Shown: positions 26,912 to 35,393, counted from the stretch's first letter. The stretch is 64,000 bases of DNA from Flavobacterium hydrophilum (GCF_003202405.1 NZ_QJHL01000005.1:124001-188000), one strand, 5' to 3'. Notes: a model not told the origin generated them from the sequence alone. Program-made: numbers and translations.

Positions 26912-28030
26912 TTATTTAACTCTTTTCTTCCTATTTGTTTCATAATCTTCAAAAATCATTTCTCCAAGACCTTTTAGTCCTGTGTAAAATGCTTTTCCCT
27001 GATTGGCTTCTGTAAATTGATTGACAAATCGCTGTAAATAAGGATCTCTGGCAATCATAAAAGTTGTAATCGGAATGTGTAATTTTCGGGCTTGCTGTGC
27101 CTGTGTATAACATTTGTCTACAATATATTCATCAAGACCATTGCTGTTCATATAATAGGAACCGTCACGCTCACGCACGCAGCTTGGCTTTCCATCAGTA
27201 ATCATAAAAATCTGCTTGTTGGTATTTCGTTTTCTTCGCAAAATATCCATTGCCAGCTGTAAACCTGCTACAGTGTTGGTGTGATATGGCCCAACCTGTA
27301 AATACGGTAAATCTTTGATTGGGATTGTCCAGGCATCGTTTCCAAAAACCAAAATATCTAAAGTATCTTTTGGATAACGCGTTGTAATTAATTCGGCCAA
27401 AGCCATGGCTACTTTTTTGGCGGGGGTAATTCGGTCTTCGCCGTACAAAATCATACTGTGGCTAATGTCAATCATCAAAACAGTACTCATTTGGGCTTTG
27501 AATTGGGTTTCTTCAACAACCAAATCATTTTCGGTCAGCATGAAACTTTCAACACCGTTATTAATCTGGGCATTTCGCAAACTTTCTGTCAATGAAATAC
27601 GTTCTAAACCATCTCCAAAATTAAATCCCCGAAATTCACCGGTATGTTCATCGCCATTTCCGGCATGTTTGGTTTTGTGATTTCCGTTTCCGGCGCGTTT
27701 CAAATTACCAAATATCTGGTCAAGTGCTTGTTGTCTGATTGCCCTTTCAGTTTTGGCAGTAATTCCAAAACCAGCTGTACCATCGGGTTTTGCTTCGTCT
27801 TTTATGTAACCTTTCTTTTTTAAATCTTCGATAAAATCATCGATTGTGTAGTTTTCGTCGGTGAGTTTGTATTCTTTATCCAACTCCCGAAGCCAGTCTA
27901 TAGCTTCGTCAAAATCTCCCGAAGTATGGGTGATCAGCTCTTTGAAAATTCCAAAAAGTTTTTCAAACGGAGACTGAAAAGGTGCTTCGTAAGTCTTAAA
28001 ATAAAAACCTTTTTTAAATTCGTTTTTCAT
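26912..28030 (-). CDS. VWA domain protein, partner of the AAA ATPase
   Basis: The 372-aa product has a helical N-terminal half (about 190 residues, with glycine/histidine-rich GNGNHKTKHAGNGDEHTGE) and a C-terminal von Willebrand factor A domain. The metal-ion-dependent adhesion motif is MIDISHSM (around residue 196), followed by the threonine/aspartate sites in MITDGKPS. I start at the ATG at 28030 (MKNEFKKGF) rather than at 28060. It sits 137 bp before the AAA gene and the two probably form a complex like CoxE/CoxD or ChlD/ChlI. The function is not known. Confidence 0.87.
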   Translation of the reverse strand: MKNEFKKGFYFKTYEAPFQSPFEKLFGIFKELITHTSGDFDEAIDWLRELDKEYKLTDENYTIDDFIEDLKKKGYIKDEAKPDGTAGFGITAKTERAIRQQALDQIFGNLKRAGNGNHKTKHAGNGDEHTGEFRGFNFGDGLERISLTESLRNAQINNGVESFMLTENDLVVEETQFKAQMSTVLMIDISHSMILYGEDRITPAKKVAMALAELITTRYPKDTLDILVFGNDAWTIPIKDLPYLQVGPYHTNTVAGLQLAMDILRRKRNTNKQIFMITDGKPSCVRERDGSYYMNSNGLDEYIVDKCYTQAQQARKLHIPITTFMIARDPYLQRFVNQFTEANQGKAFYTGLKGLGEMIFEDYETNRKKRVK

Positions 28031-28140
28031 AGTTCTAAAATTAATCTTTTTTAGAGCCATGAAAAACGAAACGTTTATTAATTTTTAGTTAAAATACGGG
28101 AGTAAAGCATTCTCTTTTTGACAAGAAAATTTGCAATTAT

Positions 28141-28515
28141 TCAATTTCCATCAACATAAAACCACATGCCATTTTCGAATTTAAATGTCGAAAATTCGTG
28201 ATGAATTTGCGATTTTTGATTTTCATCCAAAAAATAAGCATTAAACTCTACCTTATCTTCTGTGTAAAATAAAATTTCCAGTTGTCGCCATTTATTACTT
28301 GTGGCCCATCTTAAAATTTCAGCTTTTGAGTAATATTGCCTTTCAGAAACATAAGTCGTTTCTAAAAGATAATCGGCATTATGAGTCGCATAAGCCGAAT
28401 ATCTCGAACGCATTAAGGCTAATGCAGTCGGTGCTTTTTGATTTTTTTCGAGATATAATCCACAACAGTCTACGAACAGCAAACCTGTATCGCAAAAGCA
28501 TTTTTTACTCTCCAT
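28141..28515 (-). CDS. YchJ-family SEC-C-type small protein
   Basis: The protein (124 aa from the ATG at 28515) opens with a zinc-binding SEC-C-like motif (CFCDTGLLFVDCCGLYL) and continues with the YchJ core (PTALALMRSRYSAY, ANADYLL-like segment, and YTEDKVEFNAYF). Members of this UPF0225 group are cytosolic and of unknown function. The chosen start makes the gene overlap the preceding 77-aa gene by 11 bp, which suggests coupling; an alternative ATG six codons upstream is possible. Cysteines needed for metal binding are intact. Confidence 0.82.
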   Translation of the reverse strand: MESKKCFCDTGLLFVDCCGLYLEKNQKAPTALALMRSRYSAYATHNADYLLETTYVSERQYYSKAEILRWATSNKWRQLEILFYTEDKVEFNAYFLDENQKSQIHHEFSTFKFENGMWFYVDGN

Positions 28516-28738
28516 CAACCGCTTCTTCTCCATTAATTTTTACATGAAGCTGATTCAACAAAACCTGATAACGAGTGATTTCTCTCACTTCTTCATCTTC
28601 TTCAGCAAAATCAATCATTTCGTCTAAAACTTCACTTACCTCTAAAAGTTTGTTATTGGCTTCCCTGTTATTTTCAGCAGCAATCAAATCAATGATTTCC
28701 TGTACACTTGCTTTTAAAGTTTCAAATTTTGTATTCAT
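28505..28738 (-). CDS. Small acidic helical protein, unknown function
   Basis: The 77-aa product is strongly helical and acidic (LEVSEVLDEMIDFAEEDEEVREI), with no membrane segment. I do not recognise its family. It overlaps the YchJ-like gene by 11 bp. It looks real because it keeps a full reading frame in tight order with that gene and has protein-like composition; an adaptor or regulatory role is possible but unsupported. Confidence 0.7.
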   Translation of the reverse strand: MNTKFETLKASVQEIIDLIAAENNREANNKLLEVSEVLDEMIDFAEEDEEVREITRYQVLLNQLHVKINGEEAVDGE

Positions 28739-28758
28739 AAATTTTTATTTTTTTTTTC

Positions 28759-28809
28759 GCCACGAATTCACGAATTTAATTCAATTTTTATTTAAATATA
28801 ATTCGTGGC
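28759..28809. repeat. Inverted repeat GCCACGAATT/AATTCGTGGC
   Basis: Perfect 10-base arms at 28759-28768 and 28800-28809 flank a 31-nt AT-rich loop between two minus-strand genes. The same words recur in Flavobacterium intergenic DNA as far as I recall. It lacks a T run, so terminator function is uncertain. Confidence 0.6.
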
Positions 28810-28818
28810 TGATATTAT

Positions 28819-28965
28819 TTATTCTTCTGTTTTATTTTCATTGAATTTCTTCACAATCTCTTTGAGCTTTTCTTTGCGCGAAACTTCGGCTTGTTTTTTC
28901 TTAGCCTGGGCTTTATGCAATTTGTCATTGTGAATTTTGATATTTCGTTCGTTATTGCGTCCCAT
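28819..28965 (-). CDS. 48-aa basic protein, translationally coupled
   Basis: This short gene runs from the ATG at 28965 to the TAA at 28819-28821 and encodes 48 residues starting MGRNNERNIKIHNDKLHKA and continuing as a lysine-rich helix. Its start codon overlaps the stop codon of the preceding gene as TAATG, which indicates coupled translation. The composition (basic, no hydrophobic core) suggests an RNA- or ribosome-associated peptide. I do not recognise the family. The TAATG arrangement and in-frame protein-like content make it more than a chance frame. Confidence 0.65.
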   Translation of the reverse strand: MGRNNERNIKIHNDKLHKAQAKKKQAEVSRKEKLKEIVKKFNENKTEE

Positions 28966-29507
28966 TATATTTCTCTTTTAATTTCTTCTAAACTTTTTTC
29001 AGTAAAAATCAATTCGTTAATAATCTGTTTTCTCAAATCGGCAATATCATCATAATCAAAATATTTTGCCCAAGATGTTAATTGCTGCAGATTCCTGATT
29101 TGTTTTAAACGTTTTGTGGTTTCAAAACTTGTTCTTAAAATTGCTTTTCCGTCATAATCCGGATTTTTCTTATGCTGATAATTTGCCAGACTCTTTTCGA
29201 AATTTACTTCTATATAATAGAGTTTCTCTTCGGCATTATCCGGATAAAATTCTTCCCAGGCAGCAAAACCAATTTTTGTTTTCGATTCGGTTTCCGGTTC
29301 ACGGGCAATTAAGCGCCATTTACTATTGGCTAATCTTCCCCAATGATTGGAAACGCGATACATTCCTGCTTCAGTATAATAATAAGTACTTCCTGCTTTG
29401 CTTTCGAACTGCTTTTTTAAACCTTCAATTTCATTTGGAAGCACTTCATTAAAAACACAAAAGGTATTCTTAAAAGAATTAGGATGTGGCTTAAAGTTTT
29501 TTTGCAT
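28965..29507 (-). CDS. Conserved hypothetical protein
   Basis: The protein (180 aa from the ATG at 29507) is soluble, with an aromatic-rich middle part (YYYTEAGMYRVSNHWGRLANSKWRL) and a helical end. I do not recognise a domain with a known activity. The ATG at 29507 is preferred because the only other start is a TTG two codons upstream. A -7 box ends 4 bp before the ATG, so the message would be leaderless or nearly so. It is coupled by TAATG to the 48-aa gene. Confidence 0.72.
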   Translation of the reverse strand: MQKNFKPHPNSFKNTFCVFNEVLPNEIEGLKKQFESKAGSTYYYTEAGMYRVSNHWGRLANSKWRLIAREPETESKTKIGFAAWEEFYPDNAEEKLYYIEVNFEKSLANYQHKKNPDYDGKAILRTSFETTKRLKQIRNLQQLTSWAKYFDYDDIADLRKQIINELIFTEKSLEEIKREI

Positions 29508-29510
29508 GTG

Positions 29511-29518
29511 CAAATATA
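29511..29518 (-). promoter_or_regulatory. -7 box giving a leaderless transcript
   Basis: The minus strand reads TATATTTG, an exact -7 match, ending 3 bases before the ATG at 29507. The transcript would begin at or next to the start codon. Confidence 0.5.
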
Positions 29519-29559
29519 CTCAGATTGTCACGAACTCCCTAAAACAAACCAAAATTGAT

Positions 29560-29567
29560 TAACTTTG
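29560..29567 (+). promoter_or_regulatory. -7 box of the 83-aa gene
   Basis: TAACTTTG matches the Bacteroidota -7 box and lies 25 bp before the ATG at 29593. Confidence 0.55.
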
Positions 29568-29592
29568 CAGCTCAATTTAAAATAAAAAAACT

Positions 29593-29844
29593 ATGTCTAA
29601 AGATTCACAAGAAAAAATGCCGCAAAAAGGAGTTTATACCGGCATCATCGAAAAAGATGAAAACAACAATTATTTTTGTGGTCAATATCTTTTAGATTAT
29701 AAAACTGTACAGTCTAACTTTAAAGAAGGTGATTGGATCACAATTAAGTCGGTTATCGAAAATCCAAGCGATATCAGTTATGATAAATATCCGAAGAAAT
29801 CTAAAAACTTCGATAAGGCCAATCATAAACCTGAGAATAAATAA
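29593..29844 (+). CDS. Small conserved hypothetical protein
   Basis: The 83-aa product is soluble and has a compact strand-rich core (KGVYTGIIEKDENNNYFCGQ, then DWITIKSVIENP) with a charged lysine-rich end. I do not recognise a named domain. A clear -7 box lies upstream. It is divergent from the 180-aa hypothetical gene, and the next element downstream is a Flavo-1-like RNA. No cofactor or catalytic motif is visible. Confidence 0.7.
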   Translation: MSKDSQEKMPQKGVYTGIIEKDENNNYFCGQYLLDYKTVQSNFKEGDWITIKSVIENPSDISYDKYPKKSKNFDKANHKPENK

Positions 29845-29912
29845 TTAAAATTTGTTTCAAGTTTTTTTGTTTCAAGTTTCAGGTTAAAATCTAAAGGTCT
29901 TATAAAAACGAG

Positions 29913-29995
29913 TGCCTTAGCCCCGATAAAAGTGGAAATCCTTTTATGCCGGGGTTCGGCATGAAAGATTAGAACGGATAGCGGGAATCAGCTCC
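29913..29995 (+). ncRNA. Flavo-1-like structured RNA
   Basis: The stretch contains the blocks GCCTTAGCCCCGAT, then a hairpin (CTTTTATGCC pairing with GGCATGAAAG, 29941-29968) and the block CGGATAGCGGGA near 29975-29986, ending CAGCTCC. This set matches my memory of a highly conserved flavobacterial intergenic element, which I take to be the Flavo-1 RNA motif. Its function is unknown; such RNAs are not tied to one gene. The hairpin is seen directly; the family name needs a covariance-model check. Confidence 0.6.
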
Positions 29996-30096
29996 TTGTT
30001 TTTTACATTATCTAATTTTCTAATTGACTTATTATCTAATTTTTACTTATTTTCTGAATATTTTTTCGATCAAAAGTAAAAAGTTAAAAAAAAGTG

Positions 30097-30104
30097 TACC
30101 TTTG
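30097..30104 (+). promoter_or_regulatory. -7 box of the J-domain/KTSC gene
   Basis: TACCTTTG is an exact match to the -7 consensus, 68 bp before the ATG at 30173. Confidence 0.55.
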
Positions 30105-30172
30105 CAAAAAATTTGTCTTTTTGAACAATTAACATCAATTTCAAACTAATAGACAAGTAGTTACCTTTATTT

Positions 30173-30613
30173 ATGAAAAAAATAGTTGAATACAGAAAGT
30201 TACTAAACGTAGACAAAACTGCAGAATTAAAAGATTTAAAAACCATTTATCGTAATGCGATGAAAGAATCTCATCCTGACAAATTTCAGGGAGATGATGC
30301 TGGTTTGAAAGCTGCAGAAGAAAAAAGTAAAGCTATCATTGAGGCATACCACTTTTTAGTAAGTATTAATCCTGAAACGATTAAAGCAAATTTACCTGAA
30401 TATACTGAAACGATTTCGACTTGTTCAATTACAGATTACAAATTTGTTGAAGGTCGTTTGATTATCGATTTTTCAAATGGAAGTGTTTATGAATACATTA
30501 GTGTCCCTAAAGCAACTTACATAAAAATGGTAAATGCTGATTCTCCTGGAAGATTTGCAAAAAGACACATTTTAAACTCTTTTACCTGGAGAAAAAAGAC
30601 AAATCAGGAATAG
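30173..30613 (+). CDS. J-domain-like protein with KTSC domain
   Basis: The 146-aa protein begins with a J-domain-like helix pair containing the HPD tripeptide (SHPDKFQG, around residue 37), which in true DnaJ proteins stimulates Hsp70. The C-terminal part (about 80-146, with DFSNGSVYEYISVP and a terminal SPGRFAKRHI) matches the small KTSC domain. The role of the pair is unknown; a nucleic-acid-linked chaperone function is possible. It is monocistronic, with a clear promoter and terminator. Confidence 0.8.
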   Translation: MKKIVEYRKLLNVDKTAELKDLKTIYRNAMKESHPDKFQGDDAGLKAAEEKSKAIIEAYHFLVSINPETIKANLPEYTETISTCSITDYKFVEGRLIIDFSNGSVYEYISVPKATYIKMVNADSPGRFAKRHILNSFTWRKKTNQE

Positions 30614-30632
30614 ATTTCTGCAATAATATCCT

Positions 30633-30665
30633 AAAGGCATTCTGACACCGGAATGCCTTTTTTTT
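30633..30665 (+). terminator. Terminator of the J-domain/KTSC gene
   Basis: The stem AAAGGCATTC (30633-30642) with GAATGCCTTT (30651-30660) runs into a T tract, 20 bp after the stop codon. Confidence 0.85.
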
Positions 30666-30810
30666 ATGCTAAAAATTATTAAAATCATCTCTATAATTCT
30701 GAATAATAAAATTTTTAGCTGTTTTTTAATTAACAAAAAACAATTAAACTGCTATCTATAAAGCATTTGACACAAAAAAAACTATAACAAAATTTTAGGT
30801 AGTAAAATTG

Positions 30811-30839
30811 TTGATGTTTTATATTTTTAAATACTTTTG
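30811..30839 (+). promoter_or_regulatory. Promoter of the TlpA-like gene
   Basis: TTG (30811-30813) and TACTTTTG (30832-30839) are 18 bp apart and match the -33 and -7 elements. The box is 35 bp before the ATG. Confidence 0.65.
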
Positions 30840-30873
30840 TTGCACAAATCAATTAACTAATTAATTTTTTATA

Positions 30874-32040
30874 ATGAAAAAAATATTTTTTTTACTTACC
30901 GCTTCTGCAGCGATAATTTCTTGCAGCAAAGTTAAAGACGGAGAATTCCTTATTACGGGAACTGCAAAAGGAATTGAGAACGGAAAAACAATAATTCTTC
31001 AAGGTCAGGATCCAACAACAATGGCAGTTTTAGCACTTGATACTGTAAAAGTTGAAAATGGAAAATTTGAAATAAAAGGAAAAGTTACTGAACCTGCTTT
31101 TCATACTTTAATTGTTCAGGATTTACAAGGTCCGGTTCCTTTTATCTTAGAAACTGGTGAAATTAAAATTGAAGTTGATAAAGATAGTATTCATAAATCA
31201 AAAATTTCAGGAACTTACAGCAATGACGAGTATGTAAAATTCAATGAAGATCTTACTAAAGTTCAAAAAAGATTAATTGATTTTCAGAAAAAAAATACTC
31301 AAACGATGCAAGCTGCTCAACAAAAACAAGATACAGCAGTTATCAATGGTTTAATGAAAGAATACATGGCTATTCAAACTGATGTTCAGGCTGAATCTAA
31401 AAAGAAATATACAGCTTATGCTGAAACACACCCAAAATCTTTTATTTCTGCTTTAATTATTCAAAGCTTAGTTAACGATCCAAGTGCTGACTTAAAAAAA
31501 ACAGAAACCTTGTACAACTCTTTAGATGAGTCTTTGAAAAACACAAAACCAGGAAAAGCTACTAAAGAAAAAATTGGTCAAATGAAAATGCCTGCAGTTG
31601 GTGCATCAGCTCCTCCGGTTGGCAGTGCTAAATGAAGATCAGATTTTTCAGCTCCTAACCCTGAAGGCAAAACGATATCGCTTAAAGAAAGTTTAGGAAA
31701 AGTAACAATTGTAGATTTTTGGGCTTCATGGTGTGGCCCGTGTAGAAAAGAAAATCCAAATGTTGTAGCAATTTACAAAGAATTGCATTCAAAAGGACTA
31801 AATATCATTGGCGTTTCTCTTGACAAGGAAGCATCAGCCTGGAAAGAAGCCATAGCAAAAGACAATTTAAGCTGGACACAAGTTTCTAACTTAAAATTTT
31901 GGGATGAGCCAATTGCGAAACAATACGGAGTTGAATCTATTCCCGCAACCTTTATACTTGATTCATCAGGAAAAATCGTTGCACAGGATTTAAGAGGTCC
32001 TGAATTAAGAGCAAAAATATTAGAACTTTTAGCAAAATAA
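30874..32040 (+). pseudogene. TlpA-like thiol:disulfide oxidoreductase interrupted by an in-frame TGA
   Basis: The first part (30874-31635, 253 codons) is a lipoprotein (IISCSK, cysteine near residue 17) with a DUF4369-like N-terminal domain and a long helical linker, ending in TGA at 31633-31635. In the same frame, directly after that TGA, translation would give the complete thioredoxin fold with the redox site WCGPC (around 31729-31743) and end at the normal stop at 32040. The thioredoxin part has no ATG before the redox site, so it can only be made by read-through. Full-length members are single proteins of about 388 residues. Either a recent nonsense mutation or a sequencing error is likely; promoter and terminator are intact. 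Confidence 0.8.
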
Positions 32041-32049
32041 TACATAACA

Positions 32050-32081
32050 AAAAACTCCAGATTTTCATCTGGAGTTTTTTT
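32050..32081 (+). terminator. Terminator of the TlpA-like gene
   Basis: A perfect 9-bp stem (ACTCCAGAT with ATCTGGAGT, 4-nt loop) is flanked by A on one side and seven T on the other, allowing it to stop the plus-strand gene and possibly the convergent minus-strand gene too. Confidence 0.88.
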
Positions 32082-32107
32082 ATGCTTAAAAGTAATTTTT
32101 GATTACT

Positions 32108-33148
32108 TTACTTTACAAATTCAATTTTTTGAACTTCTTCTTCGTTTACACTATCAAAGAACCCTTGCTCGTTCATCCAGTCATCGCTAAATACTTTACT
32201 CATGTAACGAGATCCATGATCAGGAAAAATTGCAATTATATTACTATCTTTAGTAAACTCCCCTTCTTCTGCGTATTGCTTTATAGCCTGCATTACGGCA
32301 CCGGAAGTATATCCAACAAATAAACCTTCTTTACGGGTGATCTCTCTGGCTGAATGAGCACTTTCCTCATCTGTCACTTTCATGAACTTATCGATCATAT
32401 CAAAATCAGTTGCAGACGGAATTAAATTTTTACCCAGACCTTCAATTCTGTAAGGATAAATTTCTTTAGTATCAAATTCTCTTGTTTCATGGTATTTTTT
32501 CAATACCGATCCAAAAGCATCAACACCTAAGATTTTAATATTTGGATTTTGTTCTTTTAAGAATTTTGCAGTTCCGGAGATTGTTCCTCCTGTTCCGCTA
32601 CAAGCAACAAGATGTGTAATTTGTCCTTTTGTCTGCTGCCAGATTTCAGGACCTGTAGTATTGTAGTGTGCATCAATATTTAGCTGGTTAAAATATTGAT
32701 TAATGTAAACAGAACCTTTAGTCTCTTCATGCAAACGTTTTGCAACGTTATAATACGATCTTTCATCATCTGCTGAAACGTGAGCCGGACAAACATAAAC
32801 TTTTGCCCCTAAACTTCTCAACATGTCAATTTTATCTTTGGATGATTTTGAACTTACTGCCAATATACAGTTGTAGCCTTTTATAATGCTTACCATAGCC
32901 AAACTAAAACCTGTATTCCCGGATGTTGTTTCAATTATGGTATCACCTGGAGATAAAATTCCTTTTTTCTCCGCTTCTTCAATGATATATAATGCTATTC
33001 TATCTTTTGACGAATGTCCCGGATTAAAAGCTTCTACCTTTGCGTAGAAATTTCCTTCTAACCCTTCGGTGACTTTATTTAGTTTAATAAGCGGGGTATT
33101 ACCTATTAACTCTAAAACATTATTATAAGCATTTATTTCTTCTTTCAT
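32108..33148 (-). CDS. PLP-dependent cysteine synthase family protein
   Basis: The protein (346 aa from the ATG at 33148, MKEEINAYNNV) is a beta-family PLP enzyme. The cofactor lysine is in HSSKDRIAL, the substrate loop reads TSGNTG, and the phosphate-binding loop reads GTGGTISG. It resembles the cysteine synthase / cystathionine beta-synthase catalytic core; no CBS regulatory domain is present. It could make cysteine from O-acetylserine or cystathionine from serine and homocysteine. A -7 box lies 47 bp before the start. The enzyme class is clear; the exact reaction is not decided. Confidence 0.87.
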   Translation of the reverse strand: MKEEINAYNNVLELIGNTPLIKLNKVTEGLEGNFYAKVEAFNPGHSSKDRIALYIIEEAEKKGILSPGDTIIETTSGNTGFSLAMVSIIKGYNCILAVSSKSSKDKIDMLRSLGAKVYVCPAHVSADDERSYYNVAKRLHEETKGSVYINQYFNQLNIDAHYNTTGPEIWQQTKGQITHLVACSGTGGTISGTAKFLKEQNPNIKILGVDAFGSVLKKYHETREFDTKEIYPYRIEGLGKNLIPSATDFDMIDKFMKVTDEESAHSAREITRKEGLFVGYTSGAVMQAIKQYAEEGEFTKDSNIIAIFPDHGSRYMSKVFSDDWMNEQGFFDSVNEEEVQKIEFVK

Positions 33149-33194
33149 AAAAAAATAGTTAATCAAGGCATTTTTAAATAACCCCGATAGGTTG

Positions 33195-33202
33195 CAAATT
33201 TA
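33195..33202 (-). promoter_or_regulatory. -7 box of the cysteine synthase-like gene
   Basis: The minus strand reads TAAATTTG, an exact -7 match in the short gap between this gene and the upstream oligopeptidase. Confidence 0.45.
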
Positions 33203-33217
33203 ACAAAAAATTTCTAA

Positions 33218-35353
33218 TTAGCTTTTAATTTTCTCTAAATCTAATAAAAAACTAAATTCCTTTGCTAAGTCTTTTAAAGCCTCAAAACGTCCCGAAGCCC
33301 CACCATGGCCAGCATCCATATTAGTATCTAAAAACAATAGATTGTCATTTGTTTTTAAACTTCTAAGTTTAGCTACCCATTTAGCCGGCTCCCAATATTG
33401 AACCTGCGAATCATGCAATCCGGTAGAAACATACATATTAGGATATTTTTGCTTTTGTACATTATCATATGGTGAATATGATAACATATAATCATAATAT
33501 TTTTTATTATTTGGGTTCCCCCATTCGTCATACTCTCCTGTTGTCAGCGGAATACTATCATCCAACATTGTTGTAATAACATCAACAAAAGGAACCTGGG
33601 CAATAACGCCGTTATACAAATGTGGAGCTTCATTTATAATAACTCCCATCAAAAGTCCTCCGGCAGATCCACCCTCTGCATATAAATGTTTAGCAGAAGT
33701 ATATTTCTCGTTTATTACAAATTTAGAGCAATCGATGAAATCTGTAAAGGTATTTTTCTTTTTTAACAGTTTTCCATCTTCATACCATTGTCTTCCTAAA
33801 TCCTCACCTCCTCTGATGTGGGCAATTGCGAATATAAATCCTCTATCTAATAAAGAAAGTCTGGTAGATGAAAAATAAGTATCCATAGTAATTCCGTACG
33901 AACCATATGCGTAAAGTAACAAGGGATTTTTACCATCTTTCTCTAATCCTTTACGATAAACCATCGAAATTGGCACTTTTTCTCCATCTCTGGCCGTTAC
34001 CCAAATTCTTTCTTCGATATAATTGTTTTTATCAAATTTCCCTCCGAGAACCTCTTGCTCTTTTAAGATTTCTTTGGTTTTGGTTTTCATATTAAAATCA
34101 ATTACAGACGATGGTGTCGAGAGTGATTGATAACTGTAACGTAAAACATCGGTATCAAAATCAATATTGGTTGTTGTATATGCATTATAGGTCTCGCTTC
34201 CAAAAGGCAAATAATAGTCCGGTTCGCCATTCCATGGCATGATTCGAATATGATTTAACCCATTTGAGCGCTCTTCAACAACTAAGTAATTTTTGAATAT
34301 TTCAATATCTTCCAACAAAACATCTTCACGATGCGGTATAAGATCTTTCCAGAATTTTTTCTCAGTTCTGTTCTCAGGCGTTTTCATCAACTTAAAGTTC
34401 GTAGCCTTATCTTTATTTGTTAAAATATAAAACGAATCTTCGTAATGTGAAATACTGTATTCTAAACCCCGAACGCGCGTTTGAAACACTTCAAATTCTC
34501 CATCAGGATTATCCGAATTTAAAATCCTGTATTCAGTCGTTAAAGTACTTCCTGAACCGATAACAATATATTTTCTGGATTTTTCTTTACTTACCGAAAC
34601 ATTAAAAGTATCATCGGTTTCATTAAAAACCAAAACATCAGTTGCAGAATTAGTATTTAATTTATGTCTGAATACTTTATCTGACCGTAAAGTAATTTCG
34701 TCTTGTCTGACATAAAAAATGGTATTGTTGTCATTTGCCCAAACTGATTCTCCCGTTACATTTTCGATTTTATCCGGCAAAATTTCTCCTGTTTGTAAAT
34801 TTTTAATCTGAATAGTGTAAATTCTTCTCCCTACAACATCAACAGCAAAGCTGGCAAATTTGTTATCAGGACTAACACTTAATCCTCCTAATTTAAAGTA
34901 GGCATGACCTTTTGCCAATTCATTGCAATTGAACATAATTTCTTCTTCAGCAGAAAGGCTTCCTTTTTTTCTGGAAAAAATGGGATAATCCTGCCCTGTT
35001 TCAAAACGGGTAATATAATAATAACCATTATAAAAATAAGGAACAGACGAATCATCTTCTTTAATTCTTCCTTTCATTTCCTCATACAAAGATTCCTGCA
35101 AACCTTTAGTATGTTCAGTCATTTTCTGATAATACTCATTTTCCTTATTCAGGTAATCAATAACTTCCGGATTTTCTCTGTCATTCAGCCAAAAATAATT
35201 ATCGATTCGGGTTTCTTTATGTTTTTTTAGGGATTTTGGAATTATTTTGGCCTGTGGAGCCGGTATATGATTTTGCATTGATTGAGCATTTGTTTTTATA
35301 TAAGACAAGGCAAAAATAAGATATAGTGAGTAGAACAGAATTAATTTTTTCAT
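33218..35353 (-). CDS. Oligopeptidase B / prolyl oligopeptidase family serine peptidase
   Basis: The 711-aa protein has a signal peptide ending IKTNAQS, a seven-bladed propeller and a C-terminal alpha/beta-hydrolase domain. The catalytic serine is in EGGSAGG (around residue 561), the aspartate in TGLHDSQ (around 647) and the histidine in AGHGGASG (around 682). The family cleaves short peptides after basic residues (oligopeptidase B) or proline; the N-terminal PPQAKIIPKSLKKHKE-like start and overall length fit the oligopeptidase B branch. It is probably periplasmic. It lies 70 bp upstream of the cysteine synthase-like gene. Confidence 0.92.
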   Translation of the reverse strand: MKKLILFYSLYLIFALSYIKTNAQSMQNHIPAPQAKIIPKSLKKHKETRIDNYFWLNDRENPEVIDYLNKENEYYQKMTEHTKGLQESLYEEMKGRIKEDDSSVPYFYNGYYYITRFETGQDYPIFSRKKGSLSAEEEIMFNCNELAKGHAYFKLGGLSVSPDNKFASFAVDVVGRRIYTIQIKNLQTGEILPDKIENVTGESVWANDNNTIFYVRQDEITLRSDKVFRHKLNTNSATDVLVFNETDDTFNVSVSKEKSRKYIVIGSGSTLTTEYRILNSDNPDGEFEVFQTRVRGLEYSISHYEDSFYILTNKDKATNFKLMKTPENRTEKKFWKDLIPHREDVLLEDIEIFKNYLVVEERSNGLNHIRIMPWNGEPDYYLPFGSETYNAYTTTNIDFDTDVLRYSYQSLSTPSSVIDFNMKTKTKEILKEQEVLGGKFDKNNYIEERIWVTARDGEKVPISMVYRKGLEKDGKNPLLLYAYGSYGITMDTYFSSTRLSLLDRGFIFAIAHIRGGEDLGRQWYEDGKLLKKKNTFTDFIDCSKFVINEKYTSAKHLYAEGGSAGGLLMGVIINEAPHLYNGVIAQVPFVDVITTMLDDSIPLTTGEYDEWGNPNNKKYYDYMLSYSPYDNVQKQKYPNMYVSTGLHDSQVQYWEPAKWVAKLRSLKTNDNLLFLDTNMDAGHGGASGRFEALKDLAKEFSFLLDLEKIKS

Positions 35354-35385
35354 AAAATATTACTTTATTATACACCGTAATAAAC

Positions 35386-35393
35386 TAATTTTG
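35386..35393 (+). promoter_or_regulatory. -7 box of the ybaB gene
   Basis: TAATTTTG matches the -7 consensus and lies 25 bp before the ATG at 35419. Confidence 0.55.

Larger units (their letters stand above)
29845..30172. other. Intergenic stretch with repeats and a structured RNA
   Basis: This 328-bp gap starts with TTTCAAGTTT-type words (29850-29885) that are common in Flavobacterium intergenic DNA, holds the Flavo-1-like RNA (29913-29995), then AT-rich sequence with TTATCTAATTTT words, and ends with the promoter of the J-domain/KTSC gene. No reading frame of interest is present. Confidence 0.6.

Noticed and set aside
30811..30839. Sigma70-like -35/-10 promoter search in AT-rich gaps
   Set aside because: AT-rich sequence gives many false hits; I only kept exact TAnnTTTG boxes near starts and noted TTG spacing when it fitted.
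31773..32045. 90-codon minus-strand frame across the thioredoxin domain
   Set aside because: It mirrors the plus-strand thioredoxin coding sequence, which has clear protein motifs.
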